Source: Paenibacillus sacheonensis
GTDB lineage: Bacteria; Bacillota; Bacilli; Paenibacillales; Paenibacillaceae
Direction of reading: 5' to 3'
Assembly (NCBI RefSeq): GCF_009909195.1
Contig: NZ_JAAAMU010000012.1
Coordinates: 1 to 64,000 of the forward strand
DNA: 64,000 bases
The notes below the pieces were generated by a model that was given only the letters and a program-made list of their open reading frames with translations, did not search any database and was not told where the DNA came from. Shown piece after piece: positions 51,004 to 59,086 of this stretch. Numbering within the stretch: the first letter of the stretch is position 1; every line of letters starts with the position of its first letter. Position numbers and translations under genes: made by a program.

Positions 51004-52045
51004 ACCGAATTTCGGCGGGCTCGATTGGATCAAATTCATCGCCGCCGTCTTGGTGGTTGCCAATCATACCGGCCCGCTTCTCACATACAGCGGCACGGCC
51101 GATTTTCTGATCAGCAATCTGCTTACCCGCATTGCCGTTCCGGTCTTTTTCATGACGGCCGGGTTTCTATTTTTCCGCAAACTGACCGACGACCCGCGGA
51201 AGAACCGGCAAGCGCTGCGCGGCTACATGCTGAAAACCGGGAAGCTGTATGCGATCGCGATTCTGCTGTACATTCCGTTGAATATATACACGGGTTATTT
51301 TTCCGATTCCTTCACGCCGTATTCGCTGTTCAAGGATATCGTGTTCGACGGCACCTTCTATCATCTGTGGTATTTGCCGGCTTTACTGCTGGGCTTGCCG
51401 ATTACGGTCCTGCTTTATCGGAAACTGTCTCTGAAAGGCATGCTGGCCGCGGCGGGGTGCTTGTACGTCGCGGGGCTGCTCGGGGATAGCTACTACGGGC
51501 TCATTCAAGGCAGCAACGGAATCGTCCATGCGTACGACGGCATGTTCACCGTCTTCGACTTCACGCGCAACGGGCTGTTCTATGCCCCCGTTTATTTGGC
51601 GCTCGGGGCTTTGGCAGCCAAGGGCAAGCCTCCGGCGAGAACGCCGTTCGCCAATGCGGTCTTGTTTGCCGGATCGCTCGGCCTGATGTTCGCCGAAGGA
51701 TCGCTGCTGCACGCGGCGGGCATGCCAAGGCATGACAGCATGTACGTGTTCGCGCTTCCCGCCACGTACTTCTTGTTTCATTGGGCGATGCAGTGGAAGG
51801 TCCGGTCGGGCAAAACGTTCCGGGAGTGGCGGGTATGGATCTACATCCTGCATCCGATCGCCATCGTGCTCGTTCGCGGAGCGGCGGAGGCGACGAACCT
51901 GGAAGGTCTGTTCATCGCGAACAGCCTGTTCCATTTTGCCGCCGTCTGCTTGTTGTCGGTCGGCATGGCGGCCGCCGCCGTATGGCTGATCGCGATCAGC
52001 CGGAAATTCCGGCCGGCCCGCGCCTTGTCGTCGCGATTGAGCTAA
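50996..52045 (+). CDS. Acyltransferase-3 membrane protein (VanT N-domain-like)
   Basis: A 349-residue membrane protein with about ten TM helices of the acyltransferase-3 family. Characteristic parts are 'GLDWIKFIAAVLVVANHTGPL' with the conserved His, 'AVPVFFMTAGFLFFRK' and 'FYHLWYLPALLLGLPI'. The N-terminal half of serine racemase VanT has the same fold and is thought to carry L-Ser into the cell. Here it is a separate gene, last in the ligase-racemase-peptidase unit. The ATG at 50996 overlaps the peptidase stop by 8 bases and has AAAGGA about 10 bases upstream. An O-acetyltransferase role is the alternative. Confidence 0.86.
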   Translation: MSKPNFGGLDWIKFIAAVLVVANHTGPLLTYSGTADFLISNLLTRIAVPVFFMTAGFLFFRKLTDDPRKNRQALRGYMLKTGKLYAIAILLYIPLNIYTGYFSDSFTPYSLFKDIVFDGTFYHLWYLPALLLGLPITVLLYRKLSLKGMLAAAGCLYVAGLLGDSYYGLIQGSNGIVHAYDGMFTVFDFTRNGLFYAPVYLALGALAAKGKPPARTPFANAVLFAGSLGLMFAEGSLLHAAGMPRHDSMYVFALPATYFLFHWAMQWKVRSGKTFREWRVWIYILHPIAIVLVRGAAEATNLEGLFIANSLFHFAAVCLLSVGMAAAAVWLIAISRKFRPARALSSRLS

Positions 52046-52050
52046 CACGC

Positions 52051-52075
52051 AAAGGCACCCGGTACGGGTGCCTTT
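52051..52075. terminator. Terminator of the van-like operon
   Basis: AAAGGCACCCG-gta-CGGGTGCCTTT, a perfect 11-bp stem, lies between the convergent acyltransferase and APH genes. Confidence 0.85.
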
Positions 52076-52082
52076 CGTCGGT

Positions 52083-53075
52083 TTATATATGCGAGAAGTC
52101 CACATCGATATAAGGCGTGTCATGCAGCAAATTGGAATAAAAGAAGCGCCGCGCTTGCTCATCCCACTCGCTCCAATCGGGAGCATTGAAATCCCTGCTT
52201 CGATAGAGAGCGGATAACACCCGCGCTTGCCTTAAATCGATGAATAAAGGAATTTTCTTCAGCCAGGCTTCGCTGATCGCGTTCTCCTTGCAATAGCCGT
52301 TCATGAAGTTGGAATAGAAGCGCTTGGTTATCTCTACTCTACGCGTTCCGTCCACGACCCAAGGGATCGGAATTTCGTAAAATAAAGGCACGGCGATGTC
52401 CGACACGTACCAGCTGTACTCCGCCTCGTCAAAGTCGATGATATGGGCCTCATCCCCGTCATGGAGATAATTGCCGCAGCTGACGTCCCCGTGTATAAGT
52501 CCAAAGTCGTCTCTATCCTTCGGAAGATTGCCGACTTCCGCCATCAACCGGTCGAAGCCATCGTATAATTCCGGCGGACAATGCGTTTTGAACGAAGCCA
52601 ATAAAGCGTTGTCGTGCCATTCATTACGTCGTTCCCGGGGCGCATAGCAGCGGGAATGCTTGTGTATCTTCCCAACCATCCGGCCGATGTTCGTATAGAA
52701 GACATCGCTCTCCTCGGCTATTCTCGCCTGCCGGCCAGGGAGCTTTTCGAAAGCCGTCACGACGAAGGCTTCGTCAATCGTATGCACAAGCTCGCCCGCC
52801 ATCGACGGGACCGGTCTAGCTACGCGTACGCCGGATTCCGCCAAGTAAAGGACGAACGCTAATTCCGCTTTCGTTAATGCCTCGTTCCGATGCGAGACAT
52901 GGGCCATTCTTAGAATCACTTCGCGCCCGCCGGCCAACCCCGAATAAACGACGTTTTGAAACCCGTTTAATGCGATCAAAGAGTCCTTGCGTATGCCATA
53001 ACGTTCCGCGGCTTGATGCAGGAGATCCCTAGTGAACAGCTGTTTGATGTGTTTTTGCACAGGCTTCCTTTTCAC
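52083..53075 (-). CDS. APH-fold phosphotransferase
   Basis: A 330-residue aminoglycoside-phosphotransferase/choline-kinase fold protein. The catalytic loop 'LIHGDVSCGNYL' (HGD...N) and the metal-binding 'IIDFDEAEYSWYVSD' are intact, and 'VILRMAH' holds the ATP-binding strand. Substrates of this large family include aminoglycosides, homoserine, and spore or sugar compounds; nothing local tells which. The frame starts with GTG at 53075, but AGGAGGTGA overlaps it; a GTG at 53060 has AAAGGA 5 bases upstream and may be the true start. It is convergent with the van-like operon and probably unrelated to it. Confidence 0.83.
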   Translation of the reverse strand: MKRKPVQKHIKQLFTRDLLHQAAERYGIRKDSLIALNGFQNVVYSGLAGGREVILRMAHVSHRNEALTKAELAFVLYLAESGVRVARPVPSMAGELVHTIDEAFVVTAFEKLPGRQARIAEESDVFYTNIGRMVGKIHKHSRCYAPRERRNEWHDNALLASFKTHCPPELYDGFDRLMAEVGNLPKDRDDFGLIHGDVSCGNYLHDGDEAHIIDFDEAEYSWYVSDIAVPLFYEIPIPWVVDGTRRVEITKRFYSNFMNGYCKENAISEAWLKKIPLFIDLRQARVLSALYRSRDFNAPDWSEWDEQARRFFYSNLLHDTPYIDVDFSHI

Positions 53076-53103
53076 CTCCTGCAGTCGGCGTGCTCTTCCC
53101 CGT

Positions 53104-53289
53104 CTAGTTCACGGCATCGATCCTGTCGCTGCTTGCTTTCGCGCATCGTTTGCACACTTGAATTTGGCCGCCGTCCGTTTTGTTCTTGGTATACAGCAGC
53201 TTGATCCTCGCAGCCGAACAAACCGGGCACGTCCCTCTGCCTCTCGATGGCATTTTCCACAGCGCTCTTCCTCTGTGCGGTTTGGACAT
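53104..53289 (-). CDS. Small CPxC zinc-ribbon protein
   Basis: A 61-residue protein with two CxxC pairs, 'GTCPVCSAARIKLLYTK' and 'VCKRCAKAS', spaced as in a one-zinc ribbon. Such microproteins are common in Paenibacillaceae next to varied genes and have no assigned function. The ATG at 53289 has a strong GGAGGTGA 6 bases upstream, so the N-terminal MSKPHRGRALWK is probably real; Met13 has no site. It lies 28 bases upstream of the APH gene on the same strand, so they may be cotranscribed. Confidence 0.75.
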   Translation of the reverse strand: MSKPHRGRALWKMPSRGRGTCPVCSAARIKLLYTKNKTDGGQIQVCKRCAKASSDRIDAVN

Positions 53290-53409
53290 CGCCGTTCACC
53301 TCCCTTCATCGTTACCTTGGCGATATCCCAATCATAACCATGGCAGGAGCCTTGCGGATAGATAAGAAACAGTTAGAAACCATTTCTTGCTTAAGGGGTC
53401 TCTTCGCAA

Positions 53410-53436
53410 AAAAAAATAAGCCACGAGGGCGTGGCT
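53410..53436 (-). terminator. Terminator overlapping the CD3324 stop codon
   Basis: On the minus strand AGCCACG-ccct-CGTGGCT is followed by TTATTTTTTTTT. The stem begins inside the TAG stop of the CD3324-family gene. Confidence 0.85.
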
Positions 53437-53701
53437 ACTTTTTCGAATACACGATCTTTTTAATGCTATCGCAGGAAAGGCAGAATTGATCCGATAACTG
53501 AACGATGTTGGCGCCGCCCGTAAAGTGTTTGCGGATTTCATCGTTTCTTTGACTCAAGTAGGATCTTCCTCCCGAGTTTTCGCCCCACTTCTTGCGCGCC
53601 CGCTCCGGCGTTGGAATGTACAGCATTCCGCCTTGGACGTACTTTTGGACTTCCTTCAGCAGCTCTTCCGGAAGGATAATATCGGCATTCACATATTTCA
53701 T
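53435..53701 (-). CDS. CD3324-family protein
   Basis: An 88-residue protein of the CD3324 family. It has 'NADIILPEELLKEVQKYVQGGMLYIPTPERARKKWG' then 'LSQRNDEIRKHFTGGANIVQLSDQFCLSCDSIKKIV', a likely helix-turn-helix of the Mor/resolvase type. Members are widespread in Firmicutes and probably bind DNA, but the target is unknown. AAGGGG lies about 11 bases before the ATG at 53701. The upstream 150 bases hold large inverted repeats. Confidence 0.85.
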   Translation of the reverse strand: MKYVNADIILPEELLKEVQKYVQGGMLYIPTPERARKKWGENSGGRSYLSQRNDEIRKHFTGGANIVQLSDQFCLSCDSIKKIVYSKK

Positions 53702-53741
53702 GGTCGCTCTGCCCCTTAAAATTTTTTTAGAATTTTAGGTA

Positions 53742-53856
53742 GCAAAGTCTAGACTACGACGCACGGTCGCCATGCAGCGAGCTTAGGCGGAAATCGCTTC
53801 TTCTGCTCCATACAACAACCGCCGTTGTTTGTAGTGTAGACTTTGCATGGAGCAGA
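53742..53856. repeat. Interlocking inverted repeats
   Basis: Pair 1: GCAAAGTCTAGACTAC (53742-53757) and GTAGTGTAGACTTTGC (53831-53846), 15 of 16 complementary. Pair 2: TCTGCTCCAT (53802-53811) and ATGGAGCAGA (53847-53856), perfect. A third small hairpin ACAACAAC/GTTGTTTGT lies at 53812-53832. The 3' arm of pair 1 lies within the loop of pair 2. Confidence 0.85.
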
Positions 53857-54052
53857 TCTGTTTAAAACCAACCATCTTTAACCCTCCTCTCCTAAGGATA
53901 AGAATGAGTTCGATTCCGACGATCCCATATCCTTCGCGCATTTCCCGACTTTCCAATAAAAGTTAACAAGGCAGCTTCATTATAAAGGCCGGCTGCTTCC
54001 GATAATAGGTAAAAAACGGGTAGAGCGGTTTATTACCCGGCACCCTCTCCGT

Positions 54053-54081
54053 TTTACCCAAGCGCCAAAAGACGCTACAAT
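54053..54081 (+). promoter_or_regulatory. Putative promoter of the M42 peptidase gene
   Basis: TTTACC (54053-54058) and TACAAT (54076-54081), separated by 17 bases, about 78 bases before the start codon. Confidence 0.6.
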
Positions 54082-54158
54082 GAAGCTATTGCGCTGCCGC
54101 CCGGCCGGGGCCGGTGCCCTGATCGCGGCGGACACTACACAGATTGCGAGGGATGTAC

Positions 54159-55232
54159 ATGAATCAAGATACGATGGACCTGTTCCGAACGTTGACGGCG
54201 TTCCAATCCGCGTCCGGCTTCGAACGGGAGCTGCGGGGCTTCGTCCGCGGAGAATTGGAGAAATATACGAATGAAATCGTGCAGGATCGCCTCGGAAGCA
54301 TCTTCGGCGTGCTGCGCGGCGACGAGCAAGGTCCCGTTATCATGGCGGCCGGCCATATGGATGAGGTGGGCTTCCTCATTAACGGCATTACCGAGAACGG
54401 CATGCTCCGCTTCCAGACGCTGGGCGGCTGGTTCAGCCAAGTGCTGCCGGCGCAGCGCGTCCAAGTGATGACGGACAACGGCCCGCTCGTCGGCATTATC
54501 GGCACGACGCCGGTTCATTTGCTCGACGAGGCGGCACGCGGCAAACCGCTTGACGTGAAAGGCATGTACATCGACATCGGCGCCGACAGCAAAGCCCATG
54601 CGCAGGAGATCGGCGTGCGCATCGGTCAGCAGGCGGTGCCCTACTGCGAATTCACGCCGCTTGCGAATCCGAAGAAAATCATGGCCAAAGCCTGGGACAA
54701 CCGCTACGGCGTCGGCCTGGCGATCGAGCTGCTGAAGGAACTGCAGGGCAAGAAGCTCCCGAACGTGCTCTACTCCGGCGCTACCGTTCAGGAAGAGCTC
54801 GGCCTGCGGGGAGCCCGAACGGCGGCCGGCATGATCCAGCCGGATCTGTTCTTCGCCATGGATGCCAGCGCCGCGAACGACATGAACGGCGACAAATCGG
54901 CCTTCGGCCAGCTTGGCCAAGGCGCGCTCTTGCGCATCTATGATCCGACGATGCTGACGCACAGAGGCATGGTGGAATATGTATTGGACACGGCGCAAAC
55001 GCATCATATCCCGTATCAGTATTTCGTCTCGCCGGGCGGCACGGACGCAGGCGCCGTCCACACGATGGGCAGCGGCATCCCTTCGACGGTCATCGGGGTA
55101 TGCGCGCGCTACATTCATACGTCCGCTTCCGTCCTGCATACGGACGATTACGACGCGGCGAAGGAATTGCTCGTGAAGCTCGTGTCCAATTGCGATGCGA
55201 CGACGTACCGGACCATTCTCGACCGTTCTTAG
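54159..55232 (+). CDS. M42-family metallopeptidase (glutamyl aminopeptidase/endoglucanase-type)
   Basis: A 357-residue M42 aminopeptidase. The metal and catalytic motifs are '[10 protein letters not shown]', '[11 protein letters not shown]', '[12 protein letters not shown]' (Glu pair), '[11 protein letters not shown]' and '[16 protein letters not shown]'. These co-catalytic zinc or cobalt enzymes form dodecamers and trim peptides from the N-terminus. The ATG at 54159 is favoured because GAGGG is 6 bases upstream; earlier TTG/ATG codons overlap that site. It is monocistronic. Confidence 0.93.
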   Translation: MNQDTMDLFRTLTAFQSASGFERELRGFVRGELEKYTNEIVQDRLGSIFGVLRGDEQGPVIMAAGHMDEVGFLINGITENGMLRFQTLGGWFSQVLPAQRVQVMTDNGPLVGIIGTTPVHLLDEAARGKPLDVKGMYIDIGADSKAHAQEIGVRIGQQAVPYCEFTPLANPKKIMAKAWDNRYGVGLAIELLKELQGKKLPNVLYSGATVQEELGLRGARTAAGMIQPDLFFAMDASAANDMNGDKSAFGQLGQGALLRIYDPTMLTHRGMVEYVLDTAQTHHIPYQYFVSPGGTDAGAVHTMGSGIPSTVIGVCARYIHTSASVLHTDDYDAAKELLVKLVSNCDATTYRTILDRS

Positions 55233-55363
55233 GCTGCGTTTGAAGAGAGTATGATACGGCTGAATGCGGACTTGAATACGGGCTTGATCGCCGCTCGAAT
55301 ACCGCTTGAATACGAGCTTAAATAGCGCTTAATTGCCGCTCGAATAGCAGCTCGAATAGCGCT

Positions 55364-55411
55364 CTCTACAGCAAACACACCGTTCTTTCGAACGGTGTGT
55401 TTGCTGTAGAG
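55364..55411. repeat. Perfect long hairpin, copy 1
   Basis: Arms of 22 bp (55364-55385 and 55390-55411) are perfectly complementary around a TTTC loop. The core is GCAAACACACCGTTC. There is no T-run, so it is not a normal terminator. Confidence 0.9.
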
Positions 55412-55812
55412 AAGCCGCTGCATGGTAAGGGAGTCGTCATAAGGGAGTTCAGCATAAATAAGTTCAGAGTAAGGGAGTTCAGCACGCGGTGGAACCTGTC
55501 GCGCGTTCAACATAGTTTCCGGGCTGATGCCTAACGCTTGTCAGCGTTGCTATTCCTCCGAAAATACAGCTATATAAACGCTAACGGTTGCGGTGAACGT
55601 TATTTGTCGCATAGGAGCTGATCAGCTGGGCAAAATCGCCTAATAAGCCTCCTGACAATCGTTAGCGATATAAAAAGGCCATTTCGAACCGATTAGCGCT
55701 TCCTGCAATCGTTAGCTGCAAAATTCGATTGATTCCCGAGCAAGACGATATGGGTTGGAATCGGCAACCTGCGCAGCCCGATCGCGTTTCTCGATTTCGA
55801 TTTTCTCGACAA

Positions 55813-55846
55813 GCAAACACGCCGTTCTTCCGAACGGCGTGTTTGC
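55813..55846. repeat. Related hairpin, copy 2
   Basis: GCAAACACGCCGTTC-ttcc-GAACGGCGTGTTTGC, a perfect 15-bp stem. It differs from copy 1 by one base pair (A-T to G-C), changed on both arms. Confidence 0.9.
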
Positions 55847-55960
55847 GTATGCGATGAATGCTGACGCATCCACAATTTTCATTGCGCCCCTTTCGAAACA
55901 TTACGCCGTATCGCTACGTCCATAACGTGAAAGGCTAGAATGAAAGGGAGGGTGCATGAA

Positions 55961-56521
55961 ATGAAAGAGAGACGAACCGGGCGGATCGCCCTGACACCAA
56001 TACGCACGCGGCTGTTGTCAGCCGTTCTCATAGCGATGGCCGTGACCCTTTGCGCCGGCTGCAGCGCATCGAACCGGAACGCGGACAACGCCGCGTCCGA
56101 ACCCGCGAGGCCGAGCGCGCTGATCTCCACGGAAATGAGCGCAGGCAAAAATCCGTTCGAAGTGGCCGGCATCGAGAATCCGCAGGCATTCATCGATGTA
56201 TTCGACACGGTAAAAACCGCGATCGCCCAAGGCGACAAAGCGGAAGTCGCCAATCGTATCTTGTATCCGCTCCGCGTAAACGGACCGTCCGGCAGCGAAA
56301 AGATTCAGACAAGAGGCGATTTCGTCAAGCGCTACGACGCGATCATCACGCAGCCGATCAAGGACGCCATCGCGCGGCAATCGTCCGACAATCTATTCGT
56401 GAATTACCAAGGCGTCATGGTCGGCAACGGCGAGATGTGGTTCGCGGGCAGCGCGGATACCCCGCAGGTCATCGGCATCATCGCCATCAATCACGATTTT
56501 GACGGCGGCCTCGGTCATTGA
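55961..56521 (+). CDS. Lipoprotein of unknown function
   Basis: A 186-residue protein with a basic N-terminus (MKERRTGRIALTPIRTR), a hydrophobic segment and lipobox LCAGC (Cys near residue 34). The mature domain contains 'NPQAFIDVFDTVKTAIAQGDKAEVANRILYPLRVNG' and 'MVGNGEMWFAG', which resembles the SnoaL/NTF2-like fold of small secreted proteins in Paenibacillus. The function is unknown. The ATG at 55961 has GGGAGGG 8 bases upstream; the frame's first ATG at 55940 lies above it. Its 3' end overlaps the convergent gluconokinase gene by 7 bases. Confidence 0.78.
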   Translation: MKERRTGRIALTPIRTRLLSAVLIAMAVTLCAGCSASNRNADNAASEPARPSALISTEMSAGKNPFEVAGIENPQAFIDVFDTVKTAIAQGDKAEVANRILYPLRVNGPSGSEKIQTRGDFVKRYDAIITQPIKDAIARQSSDNLFVNYQGVMVGNGEMWFAGSADTPQVIGIIAINHDFDGGLGH

Positions 56522-58065
56522 AAGAGACTGCGCTGGAACTCGGCGATGCTCGCGTACTCGTCCTCCAGCTTGTCCGTAATCCGCAAGTAAATCGGCAGCA
56601 GCCTCTGATACAGGGCTGCTGCTTCTTTATTAGGCTGATGCGCGTGCGTGGCCCCTACCATCCGATCGACGATGTCGAACGAATCCGCGCGTCCGATCGC
56701 GACAAGACCAAGAACGACGGCGCCCAGGCAGGAGCTCTCGAAGCTTGCCGGAATGACGACCTCCTGATCGAAGATATCGGCCATCATTTGGCGCCACAGC
56801 TCCGAACGGGCGAAGCCGCCCGTCGCGTGGATCCGCTTCGGCTTGCCCGTCGTCTCCTCGAGCGCCTTCAGCACCGCGTACAGATTATAATTGATGCCTT
56901 CCAGCACGGCCCGCATCATATGCTCCTTGCCATGGTGCAGCGTCAGCCCGATGAATGAACCGCGGGCGTCGGCATTCCACAGCGGCGCCCGCTCCCCCGT
57001 CAAGTACGGATGGAAGAGCAGCCCGTCGGAGCCCGGACGGACCCGCTCCATGATTTGCGTCAGCAGATCGTACGCGTCCATGCCGAGCAGCTTCGCGGTC
57101 TCGGTCTCCGAACCGCCGAGCTCGTCCCGGAGCCAGCGGAAGATGACGCCGCCGTTGTTGACGGCGCCGCCGATGACCCAGCGGTCTGCCGTCAATGCAT
57201 AGCAGAAATATCGGCCCTTGGGGTCGGTGACCGGCTTGTCCACGACCGTGCGAACCGCGCCGCTCGTGCCGATCGTCACGGCGACGACGCCCGGCTCGGT
57301 CGCGTTGACGCCGAGATTGGACAGCACGCCGTCGCTTGCGCCCACGACGAACGGCGTCTCCGGCAGCAGTCCCATCGCTTCCGCGTATTCCGGCCGCATG
57401 CCCCGCATCACATGCGTCGTCGGCACGAGCGTCGACAGTCGGTCCGGCGCAACGCCGGCGATTTGCAGCGCCTCGGCGTCCCAATCCAGCCGCTCCAAAT
57501 TAAACATGCCCGTGGCGGAAGCGATGGAATGATCGATCACGTACAAGCCGAACAGCTTGCCGAACACATACTCCTTGATGGATACGAATTTGTAAGCCGC
57601 GCCGAATACGTCGGGCACATCGTGGCGCAGCCATAACAGCTTCGTGATCGGCGACATCGGGTGAATCGGCGTGCCTGTCCGCCGGTAGACCGCATGGCCG
57701 TTCATCTCGTTCTTCAGCCGGTCGGACCAGCTCGCGCTGCGATTGTCCGCCCAGGTCAAGCAGTTCATGAGCGGCTTGCCTGCCGCATCGATCGGAATTA
57801 CGCTGTGCATGGCCGAACTGAAGGATGCCAGCAGCACGGCTCCCGCTTCGATCCGCGCCATCGCCATCACCTGCTTGACGACCTGGATCACCGCCGCGAA
57901 TATCTGCTCCGGATCCTGCTCCGCCACGTCCGGCGTCGGCGTGTAGAGCGGATACTCCGCATGCGCCGAAGCCGCGACTTCCCCATTCTCGCGAAACAGC
58001 ACCGCTTTCGTGCTGGTCGTTCCGATATCAATGCCGATCATATAATTATCCAGCCGTTGCTCCAT
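56515..58065 (-). CDS. gntK: FGGY-family gluconokinase
   Basis: A 516-residue FGGY carbohydrate kinase, the length of B. subtilis GntK (513). It has 'IGIDIGTTSTKAVLF' (phosphate 1), 'WADNRS' and 'VVGASDGVLSNLG' in the substrate site, 'TIGTSGAVRTV' (phosphate 2) and 'HATGGFARSELWRQMMADIF' (adenosine). It should make 6-phosphogluconate from gluconate and ATP. No gntR/gntP neighbours are present, so related sugar acids or xylulose remain possible. It is convergent with, and overlaps by 7 bases, the lipoprotein gene. Confidence 0.87.
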   Translation of the reverse strand: MEQRLDNYMIGIDIGTTSTKAVLFRENGEVAASAHAEYPLYTPTPDVAEQDPEQIFAAVIQVVKQVMAMARIEAGAVLLASFSSAMHSVIPIDAAGKPLMNCLTWADNRSASWSDRLKNEMNGHAVYRRTGTPIHPMSPITKLLWLRHDVPDVFGAAYKFVSIKEYVFGKLFGLYVIDHSIASATGMFNLERLDWDAEALQIAGVAPDRLSTLVPTTHVMRGMRPEYAEAMGLLPETPFVVGASDGVLSNLGVNATEPGVVAVTIGTSGAVRTVVDKPVTDPKGRYFCYALTADRWVIGGAVNNGGVIFRWLRDELGGSETETAKLLGMDAYDLLTQIMERVRPGSDGLLFHPYLTGERAPLWNADARGSFIGLTLHHGKEHMMRAVLEGINYNLYAVLKALEETTGKPKRIHATGGFARSELWRQMMADIFDQEVVIPASFESSCLGAVVLGLVAIGRADSFDIVDRMVGATHAHQPNKEAAALYQRLLPIYLRITDKLEDEYASIAEFQRSLFQ

Positions 58066-58182
58066 TGGTTCCCGTACCTTCTTTCCGTCTGTCTGCCTTG
58101 CTGCCGTGAATAATTGCTGAACGATTTTTTAAGAATGAATTCGAATGCGGTCCAACCTGGACCGATTTATCCACGCAAGAAC

Positions 58183-58893
58183 TTAACAAATGCAAGTCTT
58201 GCGTTTCTGCCCTCGTTTGCCCATGGCGTCCATTTTGGCCAAATAATCCTTGGCGACCGGCACCTTGCAAGCGGTATTGCCGACTTGAACGCGAACCTTG
58301 CCGATCGCGGCCGCAGCGGCCGACGCTTCTTCGTACAACGCCTCTACGTAGGCGCCGACCGAAATCACGAACCCGTTCATCGTGTAACGTACCCGATCCC
58401 TGGCTTCCCGATGAATCTGCTCCTCTACGGCGCGCAGCAAGTCCTGCAGTTCCCCGACCTGCAGCCGGTCATCCGGCAAGATGGAGACCAGGTTCGCATA
58501 GGTGCTCCAGCCGCAGGCTGCGACCAGCTCGTGCGGGGACGCCATCCATTCAAGCGCAAGCTCCCGTCCGTGACGGCTTTCCGCGGCAAGTCCCGCCATC
58601 GTTGTCTCCGCCAGCAGGTACCAATTCGCGCGCAGCACCCACTGCCGAAGCTGCACCTTGGTCAGCAGCTCGGGGTCGAGCGTCAGGCCGGCCAAATACA
58701 TGGCGTCGCTCACGCCCGATTCATATAGGGCAGCCGCAAGCGCCTGATCCTTCTTCACGGACTTGGCCAGCTTCTTCAAGTCGCCGATCTTGACGCCGAA
58801 GAGCGGTTCCTGCGCCCCGTGATTCAGGAACGTCTTCTTCGTCTGCTCGGAGCCTAAGCCTTCGAACTGCCCCATGACTTCTTCGTAGGTCAT
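58183..58893 (-). CDS. DNA alkylation repair family protein (AlkD-like HEAT repeat)
   Basis: A 236-residue all-helical protein of the PF08713 (AlkC/AlkD) superfamily with 'NHGAQEPLFGVKIGDLKKLAK' near residue 25, then HEAT-like helices and a C-terminal basic tail. AlkD-type glycosylases excise bulky alkylated purines; some family members lack activity. The C-terminal part ends with 'AMGKRGQKRKTCIC'. The ATG at 58893 (MTYEEVMGQFEGLG) is preferred over the GTG at 58905, which sits too close to GAGG. It is monocistronic. Confidence 0.82.
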   Translation of the reverse strand: MTYEEVMGQFEGLGSEQTKKTFLNHGAQEPLFGVKIGDLKKLAKSVKKDQALAAALYESGVSDAMYLAGLTLDPELLTKVQLRQWVLRANWYLLAETTMAGLAAESRHGRELALEWMASPHELVAACGWSTYANLVSILPDDRLQVGELQDLLRAVEEQIHREARDRVRYTMNGFVISVGAYVEALYEEASAAAAAIGKVRVQVGNTACKVPVAKDYLAKMDAMGKRGQKRKTCIC

Positions 58894-59086
58894 CCTAACG
58901 CCCACCGCCTCATAGACAGAAAGAAAGAACGAATGATAGGAGCGGGAAGCCGCCGGCAGGGGAATTGCTTCCCCTCCCGTCCTGCTTGGCTTGCCGATCC
59001 AGTCACGCGTTCATCTTCGTATAAGTTATTTAATTACTATAGCATGTTTGGTCCGCAATCTCACTACGAAAGGGAGGAGCTTCGGA

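Larger units (their letters stand above)
53702..54158. other. Gene-free stretch with interlocking inverted repeats
   Basis: No gene is supported. The region contains the interlocking inverted repeats at 53742-53856, a further imperfect hairpin at 54006-54059, and the promoter of the M42 peptidase gene. Confidence 0.7.
55233..55960. other. Gene-free repeat-rich stretch
   Basis: About 730 bases without a supportable gene. It holds imperfect short repeats around GCTCGAATA (55261-55363), two related hairpins (55364-55411 and 55813-55846), and a set of GTTAGC/CTAACG dyads (55530-55740). Two minus-strand frames share the segment VRKNGVFA only because both cross the hairpins. Confidence 0.75.

Noticed and set aside
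52083..53075. APH-fold gene as a true aminoglycoside-resistance gene belonging to the van-like locus
   Set aside because: It is convergent, separated by a terminator, and resembles the general APH superfamily rather than a known resistance enzyme.
55229..55901. Two small minus-strand frames sharing the VRKNGVFA segment
   Set aside because: The shared peptide comes from the duplicated hairpin; no ribosome sites and repeat-like composition.
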